DNA of 64,000 nucleotides from Asticcacaulis sp. YBE204 (lineage in GTDB: Bacteria > Pseudomonadota > Alphaproteobacteria > Caulobacterales > Caulobacteraceae), in contig NZ_AWGF01000013.1 in assembly GCF_000495855.1 (NCBI RefSeq), positions 109,314 through 173,313 on the forward strand. The letters run 5' to 3'. The notes under the pieces are model-generated. The model ran no database searches and had not been told where the DNA came from. It worked only from the letters and a program-made list of their open reading frames with translations. The translations under genes and the position numbers were made by a program. Positions 1 to 9,036 of the stretch are shown here, one piece after another; position 1 is the stretch's first letter; every line of letters begins with the position of its first letter.

Positions 1-248
1 TGGATCGAGTGCTTGGAATAGCCGTAATCCCACTTGCGCACGACGATATAGTCGCCCTCATAGAGGTTCGGCTCCATCGAGGCCGACGGGATGGTGAAGG
101 GCTGGAACAGGAAGGTGCGGAACACCAGCGTGATCAGCAGCGCAATAGCTACCGTCTTGATGATATCCATCGTCTCGTCTTTCAGCGACGACGCAGGCTT
201 TTCGCCCTCGACTATACCGTCTTCGATGACCTTGTCTTCAGCGCTCAT
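1..248 (-). CDS. lepB: Signal peptidase I, N-terminal part (cut by window edge)
   Basis: Inner-membrane serine protease that removes signal peptides from secreted proteins. Only the first 82 residues are inside the window; the rest lies to the left. A hydrophobic anchor spans about residues 29-48 and is followed by the family signature PSASMEP, whose Ser57 is the predicted catalytic serine. The general-base lysine falls outside. The start ATG at 248 is followed by an acidic cytoplasmic tail. It is the last visible gene of a minus-strand run after pyrE, pdxJ and acpS, an order I recall as common in alphaproteobacteria. Confidence 0.93.
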   Translation of the reverse strand, partial: MSAEDKVIEDGIVEGEKPASSLKDETMDIIKTVAIALLITLVFRTFLFQPFTIPSASMEPNLYEGDYIVVRKWDYGYSKHSI

Positions 249-344
249 AAATTCGCCCCATCATATTCAGCGCCCATAGCATTAGGCATATTCAACGGAC
301 CTGTCTATTTATAGATTGGGTCTAAATATAGGCTTACCGATTTG

Positions 345-746
345 TTAGGCGGTTGCGGGCACCGCTTCAATGACCACATAAGCCCCGGCCAGCGGCCCCT
401 CGTCGGTCAGGCTGAGGTGGATTCGCGCGGCGTGTCCGGCGGGCGTGATGGCCTCAAGCCGCGCCAGAGCGCCGCCTGACAGCGTCACTTCGGGCTTACC
501 CAAGACGTCGTTCACAACCTCGATATCGGTAAAATGAAACCCGCGCAAACCCGTGCCGAGCGCTTTCATTACCGCTTCCTTGGCGGCGTAGCGCTTGGCG
601 TAGGTCTGATACGGCGTGGCGTTTTTGGACGCATAGGCCTGTTCGGCGGGCGTGAAGACGCGGTCGAGGAACTTTTGGCCGAACTTGTCGCCGGACTGTT
701 CGATCCGCTGGGCGTCGGTCAGGTCCGTGCCGATGCCGACGATCAT
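345..746 (-). CDS. acpS: Holo-[acyl-carrier-protein] synthase
   Basis: Transfers 4'-phosphopantetheine from CoA to the serine of apo-acyl carrier protein, activating it for fatty-acid synthesis. The 133-residue length is normal for the trimeric AcpS type. The N-terminal GTDLTDAQRIE contains the Mg-binding Asp8, and the second signature, YAAKEAVMKALGTG, carries Glu57. Its start codon overlaps the pdxJ stop by 4 bp (ATGA), so translation is probably coupled. The co-location of pdxJ and acpS is conserved widely in Proteobacteria. Confidence 0.95.
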   Translation of the reverse strand: MIVGIGTDLTDAQRIEQSGDKFGQKFLDRVFTPAEQAYASKNATPYQTYAKRYAAKEAVMKALGTGLRGFHFTDIEVVNDVLGKPEVTLSGGALARLEAITPAGHAARIHLSLTDEGPLAGAYVVIEAVPATA

Positions 747-1492
747 CCGCGCGCCGCGTCCATCAGGGTGCGCATCTTCGCAATCGAGGCATCCAGCCCG
801 ACAAAGACCGCCTCACCGATCAGAAAATGACCGATATTCAGTTCCCTGATCTGAGGAACGCGCGAAATGAAGGTCACCGTGTCGTAGTCGATGCCGTGCC
901 CCGCATGGACCTCGATACCGACCGAGGCCGCCATGTGTGCCGCCCATTCGAGCTTCTTCATCTCGTCCTCGACGATCGAGGTCTCGCCATTGCGCCACGC
1001 GTCGCACAGGGCCCCCGTGTGGAATTCGACCACCGGCGCGCCGATGTTCGACGCCGCCGTGACCTGTAACGCATCTGCCGCGATGAACAGCGACGAGCGG
1101 ATACCGGCGGCATTGAACTTGGCCACCGCCGCGCCGACGAGTTCGATATTGCCCGCCACATCGAGCCCGCCTTCGGTCGTGCGTTCCTGACGGCGCTCAG
1201 GCACCAGACAGGCGGCGTGCGGCTTGAGGTCGAGCGCGATGCCGATCATCTCGTCGGTCACAGCCATTTCGAAATTGAGCGGCTTGCCGAATTCGTCGCA
1301 GACGGTTTTCAGCGCCCAGATGTCCTTATCGAGGACGTGGCGGCGGTCTTCGCGCAGGTGCGCGGTGATGCCATCTACGCCCGCCATCAGCGCCTGACGC
1401 GCACCGCGCACCGGGTCGGGCGCGTCGCCGCCGCGCGCGTTACGCACGGTGGCGATATGATCGATATTAAGACCGAGGCGTATGCGGCTCAT
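743..1492 (-). CDS. pdxJ: Pyridoxine 5'-phosphate synthase
   Basis: Condenses 1-deoxy-D-xylulose 5-phosphate with 3-amino-2-oxopropyl phosphate to give pyridoxine 5'-phosphate, the ring-closing step of the DXP-dependent vitamin B6 pathway. It is 249 residues, full length for the family. The N-terminal GLNIDHIATVRNARGG and the segment around His45/Arg47 (GITAHLREDRR) match conserved phosphate and active-site regions, and VHAGHGIDYDTV near residue 200 carries a conserved histidine. It lies 4 bp downstream of pyrE and overlaps acpS, so it is almost certainly in the same operon. Confidence 0.95.
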   Translation of the reverse strand: MSRIRLGLNIDHIATVRNARGGDAPDPVRGARQALMAGVDGITAHLREDRRHVLDKDIWALKTVCDEFGKPLNFEMAVTDEMIGIALDLKPHAACLVPERRQERTTEGGLDVAGNIELVGAAVAKFNAAGIRSSLFIAADALQVTAASNIGAPVVEFHTGALCDAWRNGETSIVEDEMKKLEWAAHMAASVGIEVHAGHGIDYDTVTFISRVPQIRELNIGHFLIGEAVFVGLDASIAKMRTLMDAARG

Positions 1493-1496
1493 TTCG

Positions 1497-2084
1497 TTAG
1501 GCTTTCGCGATCCGGCGTGAACCGGGGTCCTGTACGGGAATGGCGGCCAGCTCCGGCGGCAGGGCGTCCGCCGGATAGGCCGGAACTTCCAGGCTGGCCA
1601 GCGAGATCAGCGGCACGCCGACATCTGCTTTACCCCCCGAACGGTCGACGATACACGCCGCCGCGACGACCTCGCCGCCCAGTTCCCTGATCGCGGCGAT
1701 GCATTCGCGCGACGACAGGCCGGTGGTGACGATGTCCTCAACCATGACGACCTTCGCGCCCGGTTCGATGTGGAAGCCGCGGCGCAGCTTGAACACCCCG
1801 CCCTCGCGCTCGACATAAAGCGAAGGCACCTTCAGGTGACGCGCGGTTTCATAGCCGGGGATGATACCGCCGACGGCGGGCGAAATGGCGACATCGACCG
1901 CACCGACCTGTGCCACGATCTTCTCGGCCAATGCCTTGCACAGACGCTCGCAGCGGTCGGCATTCATGAAGACGAGGTTCTTTTGCAGGAACAGCGGACT
2001 GTGCAGGCCGCTCGACAGCACGAAATGCCCCTCGCGCAGGGCATTGGCGGCGCGAAATTCGTTGATTACGTCTTCAGAGGTCAT
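1497..2084 (-). CDS. pyrE: Orotate phosphoribosyltransferase
   Basis: Joins orotate to PRPP to make orotidine 5'-monophosphate in de novo pyrimidine synthesis. It is 195 residues, slightly shorter than the enterobacterial enzyme but typical of the other bacterial subgroup. The PRPP-binding motif [14 protein letters not shown] (about residues 111-124) is intact, and the N-terminal region ends in [14 protein letters not shown], which fits the OPRT loop. It is separated from pdxJ by only 4 bp. The roughly 125 bp upstream, before the next gene, is where a promoter would lie; I see no clear consensus. Confidence 0.93.
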   Translation of the reverse strand: MTSEDVINEFRAANALREGHFVLSSGLHSPLFLQKNLVFMNADRCERLCKALAEKIVAQVGAVDVAISPAVGGIIPGYETARHLKVPSLYVEREGGVFKLRRGFHIEPGAKVVMVEDIVTTGLSSRECIAAIRELGGEVVAAACIVDRSGGKADVGVPLISLASLEVPAYPADALPPELAAIPVQDPGSRRIAKA

Positions 2085-2211
2085 GAGGTTCGGTCGCTTG
2101 TGAAATATCGTTCTACGCCGGGCGTAAAAGCGATTCAGAAAAGGATGGTCCCCTTTAACGCAGAGCCGTCACAAGCTAAAGGGCTCAGGCAAAAAATGCT
2201 AAGTCTCCGCC

Positions 2212-2730
2212 TTACGGTTTAGCTTCCCACCAGCCCGGAGTCGTAAATTCACTCATGAGCTCGGCTATCGTCTCAAACTCATGAGGTTTCCATATGACCT
2301 TGACGTCCAGCTGTTTCGCCAGACATTCAAAAGACGAGTCGTGAAACGCAATGAAGAAATGCCGTAAAGCTTCGTCATTTGCCTCATTCAGCCATGGGGA
2401 CTCGAATATTTCGACGGCGGTATAGGTATCCAGTCCGCATCGATACAAAGGGTGCTGTGCGACCGTATTTTCATCGGGCTGACCAAAGCGATGCTGATAA
2501 ACGTGACCGAACCGCAGCACCACCGTAGGCCCTTGCGAATGGGAACTCATGCCGCCCGGTTGGAGATCGGGAAAAATATTGGGTGAGCCCTCGGCTTCAT
2601 AAACGACCAGAGTGTCCCAGTCATAGGCGACGATTATGGGAAACGGAACGCCCATCTGCGGCTGAGGCACTGACGTCAGTTCGGCAAATGGCACCTTGCG
2701 TCTGGCTTTGAAGTCTATCAGGTCACCCAC
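2212..2730 (-). CDS. Hypothetical protein, 172 aa, no recognised domain
   Basis: I do not recognise this family. The protein is soluble, has no signal peptide or membrane segment, is rich in aromatic residues and ends in TPGWWEAKP. The start was chosen as the GTG at 2730, which overlaps the stop of the upstream rsh gene by 8 bp. A longer form beginning at 2778 would overlap rsh by 56 bp. The composition (many acidic and aromatic residues, His-rich centre) resembles small immunity or SMI1-like proteins, but that is only an impression. Confidence 0.7.
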   Translation of the reverse strand: MGDLIDFKARRKVPFAELTSVPQPQMGVPFPIIVAYDWDTLVVYEAEGSPNIFPDLQPGGMSSHSQGPTVVLRFGHVYQHRFGQPDENTVAQHPLYRCGLDTYTAVEIFESPWLNEANDEALRHFFIAFHDSSFECLAKQLDVKVIWKPHEFETIAELMSEFTTPGWWEAKP

Positions 2731-5194
2731 GAATCCGCTCGACCCCTTCGACCGAGGGATTCGTGCGGATAGCGGCATTGATATTGGTCAGGTGACGCGC
2801 ATCCATCACCTCGACCTCAAACTCCGCATCGAGGAAATCGACCTGCTGATTGGTCAGGTGGATATTGACGATATTGCCGCGTGCCTCGCCGATCAGGGTA
2901 CAGACCTGCCCCAGAACGCCCGGCTTGTTACGCATATTGGCGCGGATGCGGGCGGCGGAAATGGTGTTCTTTTCGGCGTTGAGCGTCCATTGCAGGTCGA
3001 TCCACGCGTCCTTCTGCCCTTCCCAGGCCTCAAGGCGTTCGCATTCGATCGAATGGACGTGGACCTGATTTTCGCTGACAATGCCGACGATGCGGTCACC
3101 CGGCACCGGCGAGCAGCAGCGCGAGAACCAGATCTTCTGATTGGCTTTCAGCGCCTGACCGCGCACATAGGCCGCCGCGTCGTCGCCGTCACGAATACGG
3201 CTGAACGAGTCGGTCGTCAGGGTCGCCGGCAGTTTCAGACCGGGATAGATCGCTTCCAGCACCTTGAGCGGGGTGATCTTGCCGCGCCCGCATAGTTCGA
3301 AGACCTCGTCCTCTGACTGGACCTGAAAGCGCTCGAAGGCCGCGCGCCAGCTTATGTCGATCAGGGTCTTGTCGACCTGAGCCGCCGCGCGTTCGATGGC
3401 CGAGCGCCCCAACTTGATGAAATCGTCCTTTTGCGTCTGACGGATATGGCGGCGGATGGCAGCACGCGCCTTGCCCGTAAAGGTCAGGGACTGCCAGTCC
3501 GGATTGACCCGCGCCTCGACGCCAGTGATGATTTCGACCTGATCGCCGTTTTGCAATTCGGTCCTGAGCGGCTTGTGCTCGCCATTGATGATGGCGCCGA
3601 TGGCGGTATCGCCGACCTCGGTATGGACGGCATAGGCGAAGTCGAGCGGCATGGCCCCGCGCGGCAGCGAGATCAGGCGGCCCTTCGGCGAGAAGCAGAA
3701 GACCTGATCAAGGAACATTTCCAGCTTGGCGTGTTCGACCCACTCTTCGGAATCGCCGCCGTTTTCGGCGATCTGCACGATGGCGCGCAGATTGGCGATC
3801 GGATTGCGCCCGGCCATCAGCGTCGCGGCCTCTTCGTCGAAACCGTAGGAGGAATTCTTGTAGCCCCAGTGCGCCGCCAGCCCCTCTTCGGCCACGCGAT
3901 CCATCACGTCGGTGCGAATCTGCATCTCGATGCGCGAGCCCTTGTGACCGACGACGGTGGTGTGCAGCGACTGATAGTTGTTCGACTTCGGCGTCGAGAT
4001 GAAGTCCTTGAAGCGCTCCTGTACGCACGGCCATTCGCGGTGCAGGACGCCCAAAGCCCGGTAACACTCGTCCTCGGTCGTCACGATGACGCGGAAGGCG
4101 ATGATGTCGGACAGTTGCGAAAAGCCGATCGACTTGCGTTGCAGCTTGCGCCAGATCGAATAGGGTGACTTTTCACGGCCCGTGACGCGGGCCTCGATCC
4201 CGGCGGCGTGAAGGGTGTCGCGGATATCTTCGGCGATGTCGGCGACTGCCGTGCCCTTTTCCTCGCGCAGGTCTTCGAGGCGCTGGATGATGGCGTCGCG
4301 ACCGTCGGCATTGATGAAGCTGAAGGCCAGTTCTTCGAGTTCGGTGGCGAAACGGTTGCAGCCGATCTGACGGGCCAGCGGCGCATAGACCTCAAGCGTT
4401 TCCCGCGAGATCCGTTCACGCTTATGCTCCGGGACGTATTGCAGGGTGCGCATATTGTGGAGGCGATCCGCCAGCTTCACGAGCAGCACCCGCACATCCT
4501 TCGAGATGGCGAGTATGAATTTTCTGAGGTTTTCCGACTGCTTGGTATATTCCGATTGCAGCTCAAGCCGGGTGAGCTTGGTCACGCCCTCGACCAGCTG
4601 CGCGATTTCTTCGCCGAACATCGAAGCGATTTCCTCGCGCGTCGCCGGCGTGTCCTCGATGGTGTCGTGGAGCAGCGCCGTCGCAATCGCCGCTGCATCG
4701 AGGCGATAGTCGGTCAGGATGCCCGCGACCTCGATCGGGTGGGCGAAATAGGGATCGCCCGACGCGCGAAGCTGCGCCCCGTGCATGCGCATCGCATAGA
4801 CATAGGCGCGGTTGAGCATGGCCTCATCTACGGTCGGATCGTAGGCCGCGACGCGGTCGATCAGCTCCATCTGACGCAGGAAACGCCGTTTGGGTGCAGG
4901 CTTTGCGGCCTGCACCTCCTCTGACGACATCGCGGGGGGCGGAATCTCGTTCGGCAGGTCGCTGGGTGGAGCTTCCACCGGCGGCTGCAAAGGCGGGGTT
5001 TCCGCGGGCGGATCGATGGGCGGTGTTTCCGGCGGCGGGCGGACATCGCCCTCCTTCGGCTCACCGGGCGGCAGTTCGGAGGGTTTTTCCTCCGGGAAAC
5101 CGGGCGGCACGGCAGGCACATCCGGATCGGAGGCCTGGGGTGCGAATACCGATTGTCCTTCTGCCGTCATAGATACCAGACTCTTTTTTAACAT
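2723..5194 (-). CDS. rsh: RelA/SpoT bifunctional (p)ppGpp synthetase/hydrolase with proline-rich N-terminal extension
   Basis: Makes and degrades the stringent-response alarmone (p)ppGpp. Order of domains: a proline/glutamate-rich tract (about residues 28-88), HD hydrolase (HDTIEDT near 177, KLADRLHNM near 245, both intact), synthetase (DIIAFRVIV; NNYQSLHT near 410), TGS (about 490-550) and C-terminal ACT (about 745-823). With HD and synthetase motifs both intact it should be bifunctional, as in the single Rsh of most alphaproteobacteria. At 823 residues it is about 100 longer than usual; the family-like start is MELIDRV at residue 109. The codons for the extension look native, so a true extension is plausible, but a later start (Met89 or Met109) cannot be excluded. 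It is followed by pyrE-pdxJ-acpS-lepB. Confidence 0.93.
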   Translation of the reverse strand: MLKKSLVSMTAEGQSVFAPQASDPDVPAVPPGFPEEKPSELPPGEPKEGDVRPPPETPPIDPPAETPPLQPPVEAPPSDLPNEIPPPAMSSEEVQAAKPAPKRRFLRQMELIDRVAAYDPTVDEAMLNRAYVYAMRMHGAQLRASGDPYFAHPIEVAGILTDYRLDAAAIATALLHDTIEDTPATREEIASMFGEEIAQLVEGVTKLTRLELQSEYTKQSENLRKFILAISKDVRVLLVKLADRLHNMRTLQYVPEHKRERISRETLEVYAPLARQIGCNRFATELEELAFSFINADGRDAIIQRLEDLREEKGTAVADIAEDIRDTLHAAGIEARVTGREKSPYSIWRKLQRKSIGFSQLSDIIAFRVIVTTEDECYRALGVLHREWPCVQERFKDFISTPKSNNYQSLHTTVVGHKGSRIEMQIRTDVMDRVAEEGLAAHWGYKNSSYGFDEEAATLMAGRNPIANLRAIVQIAENGGDSEEWVEHAKLEMFLDQVFCFSPKGRLISLPRGAMPLDFAYAVHTEVGDTAIGAIINGEHKPLRTELQNGDQVEIITGVEARVNPDWQSLTFTGKARAAIRRHIRQTQKDDFIKLGRSAIERAAAQVDKTLIDISWRAAFERFQVQSEDEVFELCGRGKITPLKVLEAIYPGLKLPATLTTDSFSRIRDGDDAAAYVRGQALKANQKIWFSRCCSPVPGDRIVGIVSENQVHVHSIECERLEAWEGQKDAWIDLQWTLNAEKNTISAARIRANMRNKPGVLGQVCTLIGEARGNIVNIHLTNQQVDFLDAEFEVEVMDARHLTNINAAIRTNPSVEGVERIRG

Positions 5195-5297
5195 GCAGGT
5201 GCCTTAGACTGAAGGGACCCCGCCACACATGGGAAGCTTAACCCCGCTTCGCCATATTCGCCAGTAAAAAGGCCGGTAAGACTGTGAAGGATTCAAA

Positions 5298-5329
5298 ACA
5301 AAAACGCCGCCCCGTGAGGAGCGGCGTTT
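5298..5329 (-). terminator. Rho-independent terminator after rpoZ
   Basis: On the minus strand an 11 bp GC-rich stem (AACGCCGCTCC pairing with GGGGCGGCGTT) closes a TCAC loop and runs into TTTGTTTT. It lies about 25 bp past the rpoZ stop. Confidence 0.85.
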
Positions 5330-5352
5330 GAGCGAAAATTCTGGAATAAAGC

Positions 5353-5712
5353 TTAGTAGCGCTCTTCCTGACCACCGTCGCGGTCCGATTGCAGGGCGCG
5401 GATCAGTTCGCTTTCCGACATCTGCATGTGCGACGGATCGGCCAGCAGGGCGAGGGTTTCGGCCTCTTCCTCAGCTTCGGTGCGCTCGTCGACGCGTTGC
5501 AGCGAGGCGATCAGGCTTTCGGTCAGGCTGTCCGGCGACAGAACGTCGTCGGCGATTTCGCGCAGGGCGACGACCGGGTTCTTGTCGTTGTCGCGGTCGA
5601 GCAGGATGGCCGAACCGCTGGAGATGGCGCGGGCGCGATGCGCGGCCAGAAGCACCAGATTGAAGCGGTTTTCGACCTTTTCGACGCAATCTTCGACGGT
5701 AACGCGAGCCAT
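5353..5712 (-). CDS. rpoZ: DNA-directed RNA polymerase omega subunit
   Basis: Small subunit that helps assemble and stabilise the beta-prime subunit of RNA polymerase. The start ATG at 5712 gives [17 protein letters not shown], the classic omega N-terminus; a longer reading from 5763 would add 17 unrelated residues. The conserved stretch with [11 protein letters not shown] follows. At 119 residues it carries a longer acidic C-terminal tail ([13 protein letters not shown] and onward) than E. coli omega, as is common in alphaproteobacteria. It lies upstream of rsh, reminiscent of the rpoZ-spoT pairing of gammaproteobacteria, but a terminator separates them here. Confidence 0.95.
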   Translation of the reverse strand: MARVTVEDCVEKVENRFNLVLLAAHRARAISSGSAILLDRDNDKNPVVALREIADDVLSPDSLTESLIASLQRVDERTEAEEEAETLALLADPSHMQMSESELIRALQSDRDGGQEERY

Positions 5713-5839
5713 TGAGAACCCTTTGTAAATAGTGACAAAAGCGCCGTCGCCAGACAGGAGCACCTGTGAGGCTGACCGCGCTTGTTAAACTCGTTGGGCA
5801 TCCTCTTAAACAGAGTTGCATCAAAAAACAAGAAATTCC

Positions 5840-6433
5840 TCACGGTATGGCGGCACAGACCTTGCCGAAACGCAGGTTCTTGATCTCCATCTTGGCCGCC
5901 TGGGAAATGACATAGACCTGTACCGGTGCGCCTGCCGATCGGGTCCGGCTGGTGTAGGGGCCATCGAAGCCCTTGTCCGTGGTGTAGATGCGTACCGTAT
6001 ATTCGCCCTGCGCGGTCCACAGTATATCGGCACGGAACGGTTGACGCGCCCGGCCACGGTACTCGAACCCTCTGATGTTTGGGCCGTCCGCATGGGGACT
6101 GGTATTGCCGTCCGTCAACAGATCGGTCGTGGCGATGATCGCCTCGTCGCCCATACGCATCCGGAACATCAGATTGAATTCCGGGTTGTCGCGCGATTTG
6201 AACCGAATCTGAAAATTGGGCATGAAGTAATCATAGTCGCGAAAGGCCGCAAACCGGGCTTCGAACCGTAAAGCCCCCGCGCCTTCGGGCACATCGAGTC
6301 GCTCGACCTTCGATGTACCTTCCTGCGCCAGATGCGTGAACGACCGACCGTCGGATTCAAGGTCGCACAAGGCCTCGTCCGCCCAAACCGGCGTGCTTAA
6401 AAGGAGCCCCATAACCATTGGAATATATTTCAT
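5840..6433 (-). CDS. Exported hypothetical protein, 197 aa
   Basis: Residues 1-19 form a signal peptide (MKYIPMVMGLLLSTPVWA, cleavage probably after WADE or WA). The mature part is predicted to be beta-rich, with the pattern of a jelly-roll or concanavalin-like fold (FRDYDYFMPNFQIRFKS; RGRARQPFRADILW; YTVRIYTTDKGFDG). Only two cysteines are visible, one near the mature N-terminus (LCDLES) and one at the C-terminus (KVCAAIP), which could form a disulfide joining the ends. I recognise no named family. It appears to be a single-gene unit. Confidence 0.75.
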   Translation of the reverse strand: MKYIPMVMGLLLSTPVWADEALCDLESDGRSFTHLAQEGTSKVERLDVPEGAGALRFEARFAAFRDYDYFMPNFQIRFKSRDNPEFNLMFRMRMGDEAIIATTDLLTDGNTSPHADGPNIRGFEYRGRARQPFRADILWTAQGEYTVRIYTTDKGFDGPYTSRTRSAGAPVQVYVISQAAKMEIKNLRFGKVCAAIP

Positions 6434-6530
6434 AAACCCTCCTCCCGCGCCTCATCATACCCGTCAAGATTGTACGGTCAAGAGCCTCCACGGTCTTGCC
6501 TGAGATACGCCCGAAGCCTATAGCCGTGCT

Positions 6531-7496
6531 ATGACCCGTACGTTTCAAAACGCGATCCTCAAATGGGGCGGCTACGCCCTCGCCTTCGCCGGTTCGTTCC
6601 TGTTCGCGACCAAGGGAATCTTTATCAAGCTGGCCTATGAATACCACGTCGATGCCACGACGCTTCTGATGCTGCGTCTGCTGATCGCCACGCCGTTCTT
6701 CGTCATTATCGGCCTGATTACCCATTATCGCCAGCGCGGGCGCGAACCATTACCGCTCAATATCTATCTCAGGGCCCTGGCCGTGGGCGTGCTGGGCTAC
6801 TGGTTCGCCAGCTATACCGACTTCGAAGGCCTTGTGCATCTGACGCCGCAGTTCGAGCGGCTGATCCTGTTCACCTATCCTCTGTTCGTCATCCTGTTCG
6901 GCGCAGCGTTCTTCGGTCAGAAGCTGAAACCTCTGGCCCTGCCAGCATTCGTCATCGCCTACGCCGGTCTTGCCTTCGTCTTCGTCAGCGACTTCACACG
7001 TCATGGGGGCGAACACGGGCACGACATCGCCATCGGCACGGCGTGGGTCATGACCTCATCCGTTGCGTTTGCGCTTTATCTGCTGCTGGCCAAGCCGGTC
7101 ATCGCCCGCATGGGGCCGTCGTTGTTCACCTCGGTCGCCATGGTCGGCGCGGCGCTCGCCACCTTCGTCCATTTCGGCGTGACGCATCGGCTCAGCGCCG
7201 TGCCGTCTCTCCTCGCTCAGCCCGGATTAGTGTGGCTGTGTCTCGGACTGGCGATCGGCGCCACGGTCCTGCCGGGCTATCTGATCAATTTCGCCCTCGC
7301 CCGCATTTCGTCGCAGGCCAATGCGGTGATCGGCTTCGTCAATCCGGTCTTCACCCTGATGATGAGCGCCTTTATCCTGCACGAGACGATCAGCGCGTCG
7401 GACGTTATCGGCACGGCCTTGGTGTTGGGCGGTGTCGGGCTTTATATGTGGCTCGATCAGCGACCGAGCAAGCCTGCGGTATCTTCGGCCGCATAG
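6531..7496 (+). CDS. DMT-superfamily transporter (EamA domains)
   Basis: Inner-membrane carrier with about ten transmembrane helices in two EamA repeats (about residues 10-150 and 165-310). The first repeat starts with GSFLFATKGIFIKLAY and the second ends in a typical VIGTALVLGGVGLYMW. Related proteins export amino acids, nucleobases or small metabolites; the substrate cannot be told from sequence. The last 40 bp overlap convergently with folK on the other strand. ATG at 6531 has no strong ribosome-binding site. Confidence 0.88.
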   Translation: MTRTFQNAILKWGGYALAFAGSFLFATKGIFIKLAYEYHVDATTLLMLRLLIATPFFVIIGLITHYRQRGREPLPLNIYLRALAVGVLGYWFASYTDFEGLVHLTPQFERLILFTYPLFVILFGAAFFGQKLKPLALPAFVIAYAGLAFVFVSDFTRHGGEHGHDIAIGTAWVMTSSVAFALYLLLAKPVIARMGPSLFTSVAMVGAALATFVHFGVTHRLSAVPSLLAQPGLVWLCLGLAIGATVLPGYLINFALARISSQANAVIGFVNPVFTLMMSAFILHETISASDVIGTALVLGGVGLYMWLDQRPSKPAVSSAA

Positions 7497-8044
7497 GCAT
7501 CCGTGGCCACGGTAACCTGAGCGAATAGGTCAAGCGCCGTTTTGCCGTGCACGGGATGAACCCAGTCCGGCGCGATTTCAGCCATTGGTCCCATGACGAA
7601 CCCGCGTTCGTGGGCTCGCGGATGCGGCAGAGTTAAAGGGCTACTTAGTATCTGATCGTCAAAAGCAATCAGGTCAAGATCAAGTACACGCGGCGCATTG
7701 ACCGGTAATTTTATTACGCCTTCGTAATCTTCAGACCTTTTGCGACCGGTTTCAGCTTCTATCGCGTGCAATGTTTCAAGCAATGAGATGGGATCACAAT
7801 TTGCCGTTACACGCATAACCGCGTTGTGAAACGGTGGATCTTCCGGATTCGGCCAGGCTTTCGAGCGCCACAGGCTTGAGACCTGTTCAACAGTTACGTG
7901 AGCCCTACTCAGTCGCTTGACAACATGGTCCAATAGCTGCAATGCAGTATAACCGCCAAAGGGCATATTGGAACCGAAGGCGATATAGATGCCCTGTCCC
8001 CGCAGGGGCGTCGACCGATCTGATTTAAGTATTTTATCCGGCAT
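7457..8044 (-). CDS. folK: 2-amino-4-hydroxy-6-hydroxymethyldihydropteridine pyrophosphokinase (HPPK)
   Basis: Transfers pyrophosphate from ATP to 6-hydroxymethyl-7,8-dihydropterin in folate synthesis. Family signatures are clear: IAFGSNMPFG at the start of the fold, the Mg/ATP segment RVLDLDLIAFDD (two catalytic aspartates) and LPHPRAHERGFVMGPM. The 195 residues include a short N-terminal extension of about 16 residues. Its start lies only 22 bp from that of the divergent NYN gene, so the two promoters must overlap each other or coding sequence. The 3' end overlaps the DMT transporter by 40 bp. It is not next to folP or folB. Confidence 0.93.
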   Translation of the reverse strand: MPDKILKSDRSTPLRGQGIYIAFGSNMPFGGYTALQLLDHVVKRLSRAHVTVEQVSSLWRSKAWPNPEDPPFHNAVMRVTANCDPISLLETLHAIEAETGRKRSEDYEGVIKLPVNAPRVLDLDLIAFDDQILSSPLTLPHPRAHERGFVMGPMAEIAPDWVHPVHGKTALDLFAQVTVATDAYAAEDTAGLLGR

Positions 8045-8066
8045 TTTTTAAACGAAAGATATTTCC

Positions 8067-8642
8067 ATGAGTTTTTATCCCACCGATAAAATTGCGCTTT
8101 TTATAGACGGCGCCAATCTGTACTCGGCCGCCAAGGCGCTCAATTTCGACATCGATTACCGTAAGCTGCTCGACGAATTCCGCAAGCGCGGCATCCTTGT
8201 GCGCGCCTATTACTACACAGCTTTGGTCGAAGGCGACGATTATTCGCCGATCCGCCCGCTGGTCGACTGGCTCGACTATAACGGTTTCGCGCTGGTGACC
8301 AAAACCGCCAAGGAATATACGGACGCCCAGGGTCGCAAGCGCTGGCGCGGCGACATGGATATTGAAATCGCCTGCGACATGATGGAAATCGCCGATCACG
8401 CCGACCATCTGGTGCTCTTTTCCGGCGACGGCGACTTCCGCCGTTTGATCGAAGCGGTTCAACGCAAGGGCTGCCGCGTTACAGTCGTCTCGACGGTAAA
8501 GTCGCAGCCGCCGATGACGTCGGACGAACTCCGCCGTCAGGCCGACACCTTCGTCGATCTGGCCGACCTGGCCAATGTCGTCGGTCGCCCGCGTCAGCAG
8601 CAGAACACCGCGCCGAAATTCGCCGAAGATTTCGAGGATTAG
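8067..8642 (+). CDS. NYN-domain (LabA/DUF88-like) putative ribonuclease
   Basis: PIN-like NYN domain protein, 191 residues. The acidic site residues are visible: ALFIDGANLY (Asp14 region), the MDIEIACDMM segment and LFSGDGDFRRLIEAVQRKGCRVTVVS. These match metal-binding aspartates of the LabA/YaiI-PIN class, so an endoribonuclease or RNA-binding role is likely but unproven for this branch. The C-terminal 25 residues are disordered (RPRQQQNTAPKFAEDFED). It is divergent from folK and followed by the inverted-repeat island at 8672-8995. Confidence 0.85.
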   Translation: MSFYPTDKIALFIDGANLYSAAKALNFDIDYRKLLDEFRKRGILVRAYYYTALVEGDDYSPIRPLVDWLDYNGFALVTKTAKEYTDAQGRKRWRGDMDIEIACDMMEIADHADHLVLFSGDGDFRRLIEAVQRKGCRVTVVSTVKSQPPMTSDELRRQADTFVDLADLANVVGRPRQQQNTAPKFAEDFED

Positions 8643-8671
8643 GACTGGGTTGGTCGCGTGGCGTCTATGGC

Positions 8672-8995
8672 AAGGTTCTCCACAGATGGCCACGGATGCA
8701 CACAGACATTCTTTATGAGCGGTCAGGTTGGTGCCAAGTGGCCGCGTCCGCAAGATTTGAAACCACAGATTACACAGATTTCACAGATTGGATGCGCTTT
8801 GCGCGTCATTCGTGAGACACCGCACACATCGTGTTTGAGGCTTATCCTCAAGCCGCAACGAACCTAATCTGTGAAATCTGTGTAATCTGTGGTTCTCCCT
8901 CTTCCTGCCTGCTTTCGTTACCAAAGGTTCTTAGCCACGGATAAGGCAAAATGAACGCCACCTGTGTGCATCTGCGGCCATCTGTGGAGAACCTT
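8672..8995. repeat. Outer inverted pair of the CACAGATGGC-type repeat (locus 1)
   Basis: Arms of 34 bp at 8672-8705 and 8962-8995 are inverted copies differing at two positions. Each carries CACAGATGGC followed by further CACAGAT-like units at a 10 bp step. They enclose the 29 bp inverted pair at 8761-8894. No gene is visible in the whole interval 8643-9036. The same core recurs at 13715-13827. Confidence 0.9.
8761..8894. repeat. Inner inverted pair of the CACAGATTA-type repeat (locus 1)
   Basis: Perfect 29 bp inverted arms at 8761-8789 and 8866-8894. Each arm is AACC followed by three CACAGATT units at a 9 bp step. The 76 bp between the arms is different from that at locus 2 and itself holds small hairpins (TTGAGG, CTTA, CCTCAA at about 8835-8850). 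Confidence 0.92.
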
Positions 8996-9036
8996 GAACT
9001 TATCCTCCCACAAACGCCCAGGCTTACCATGACACG

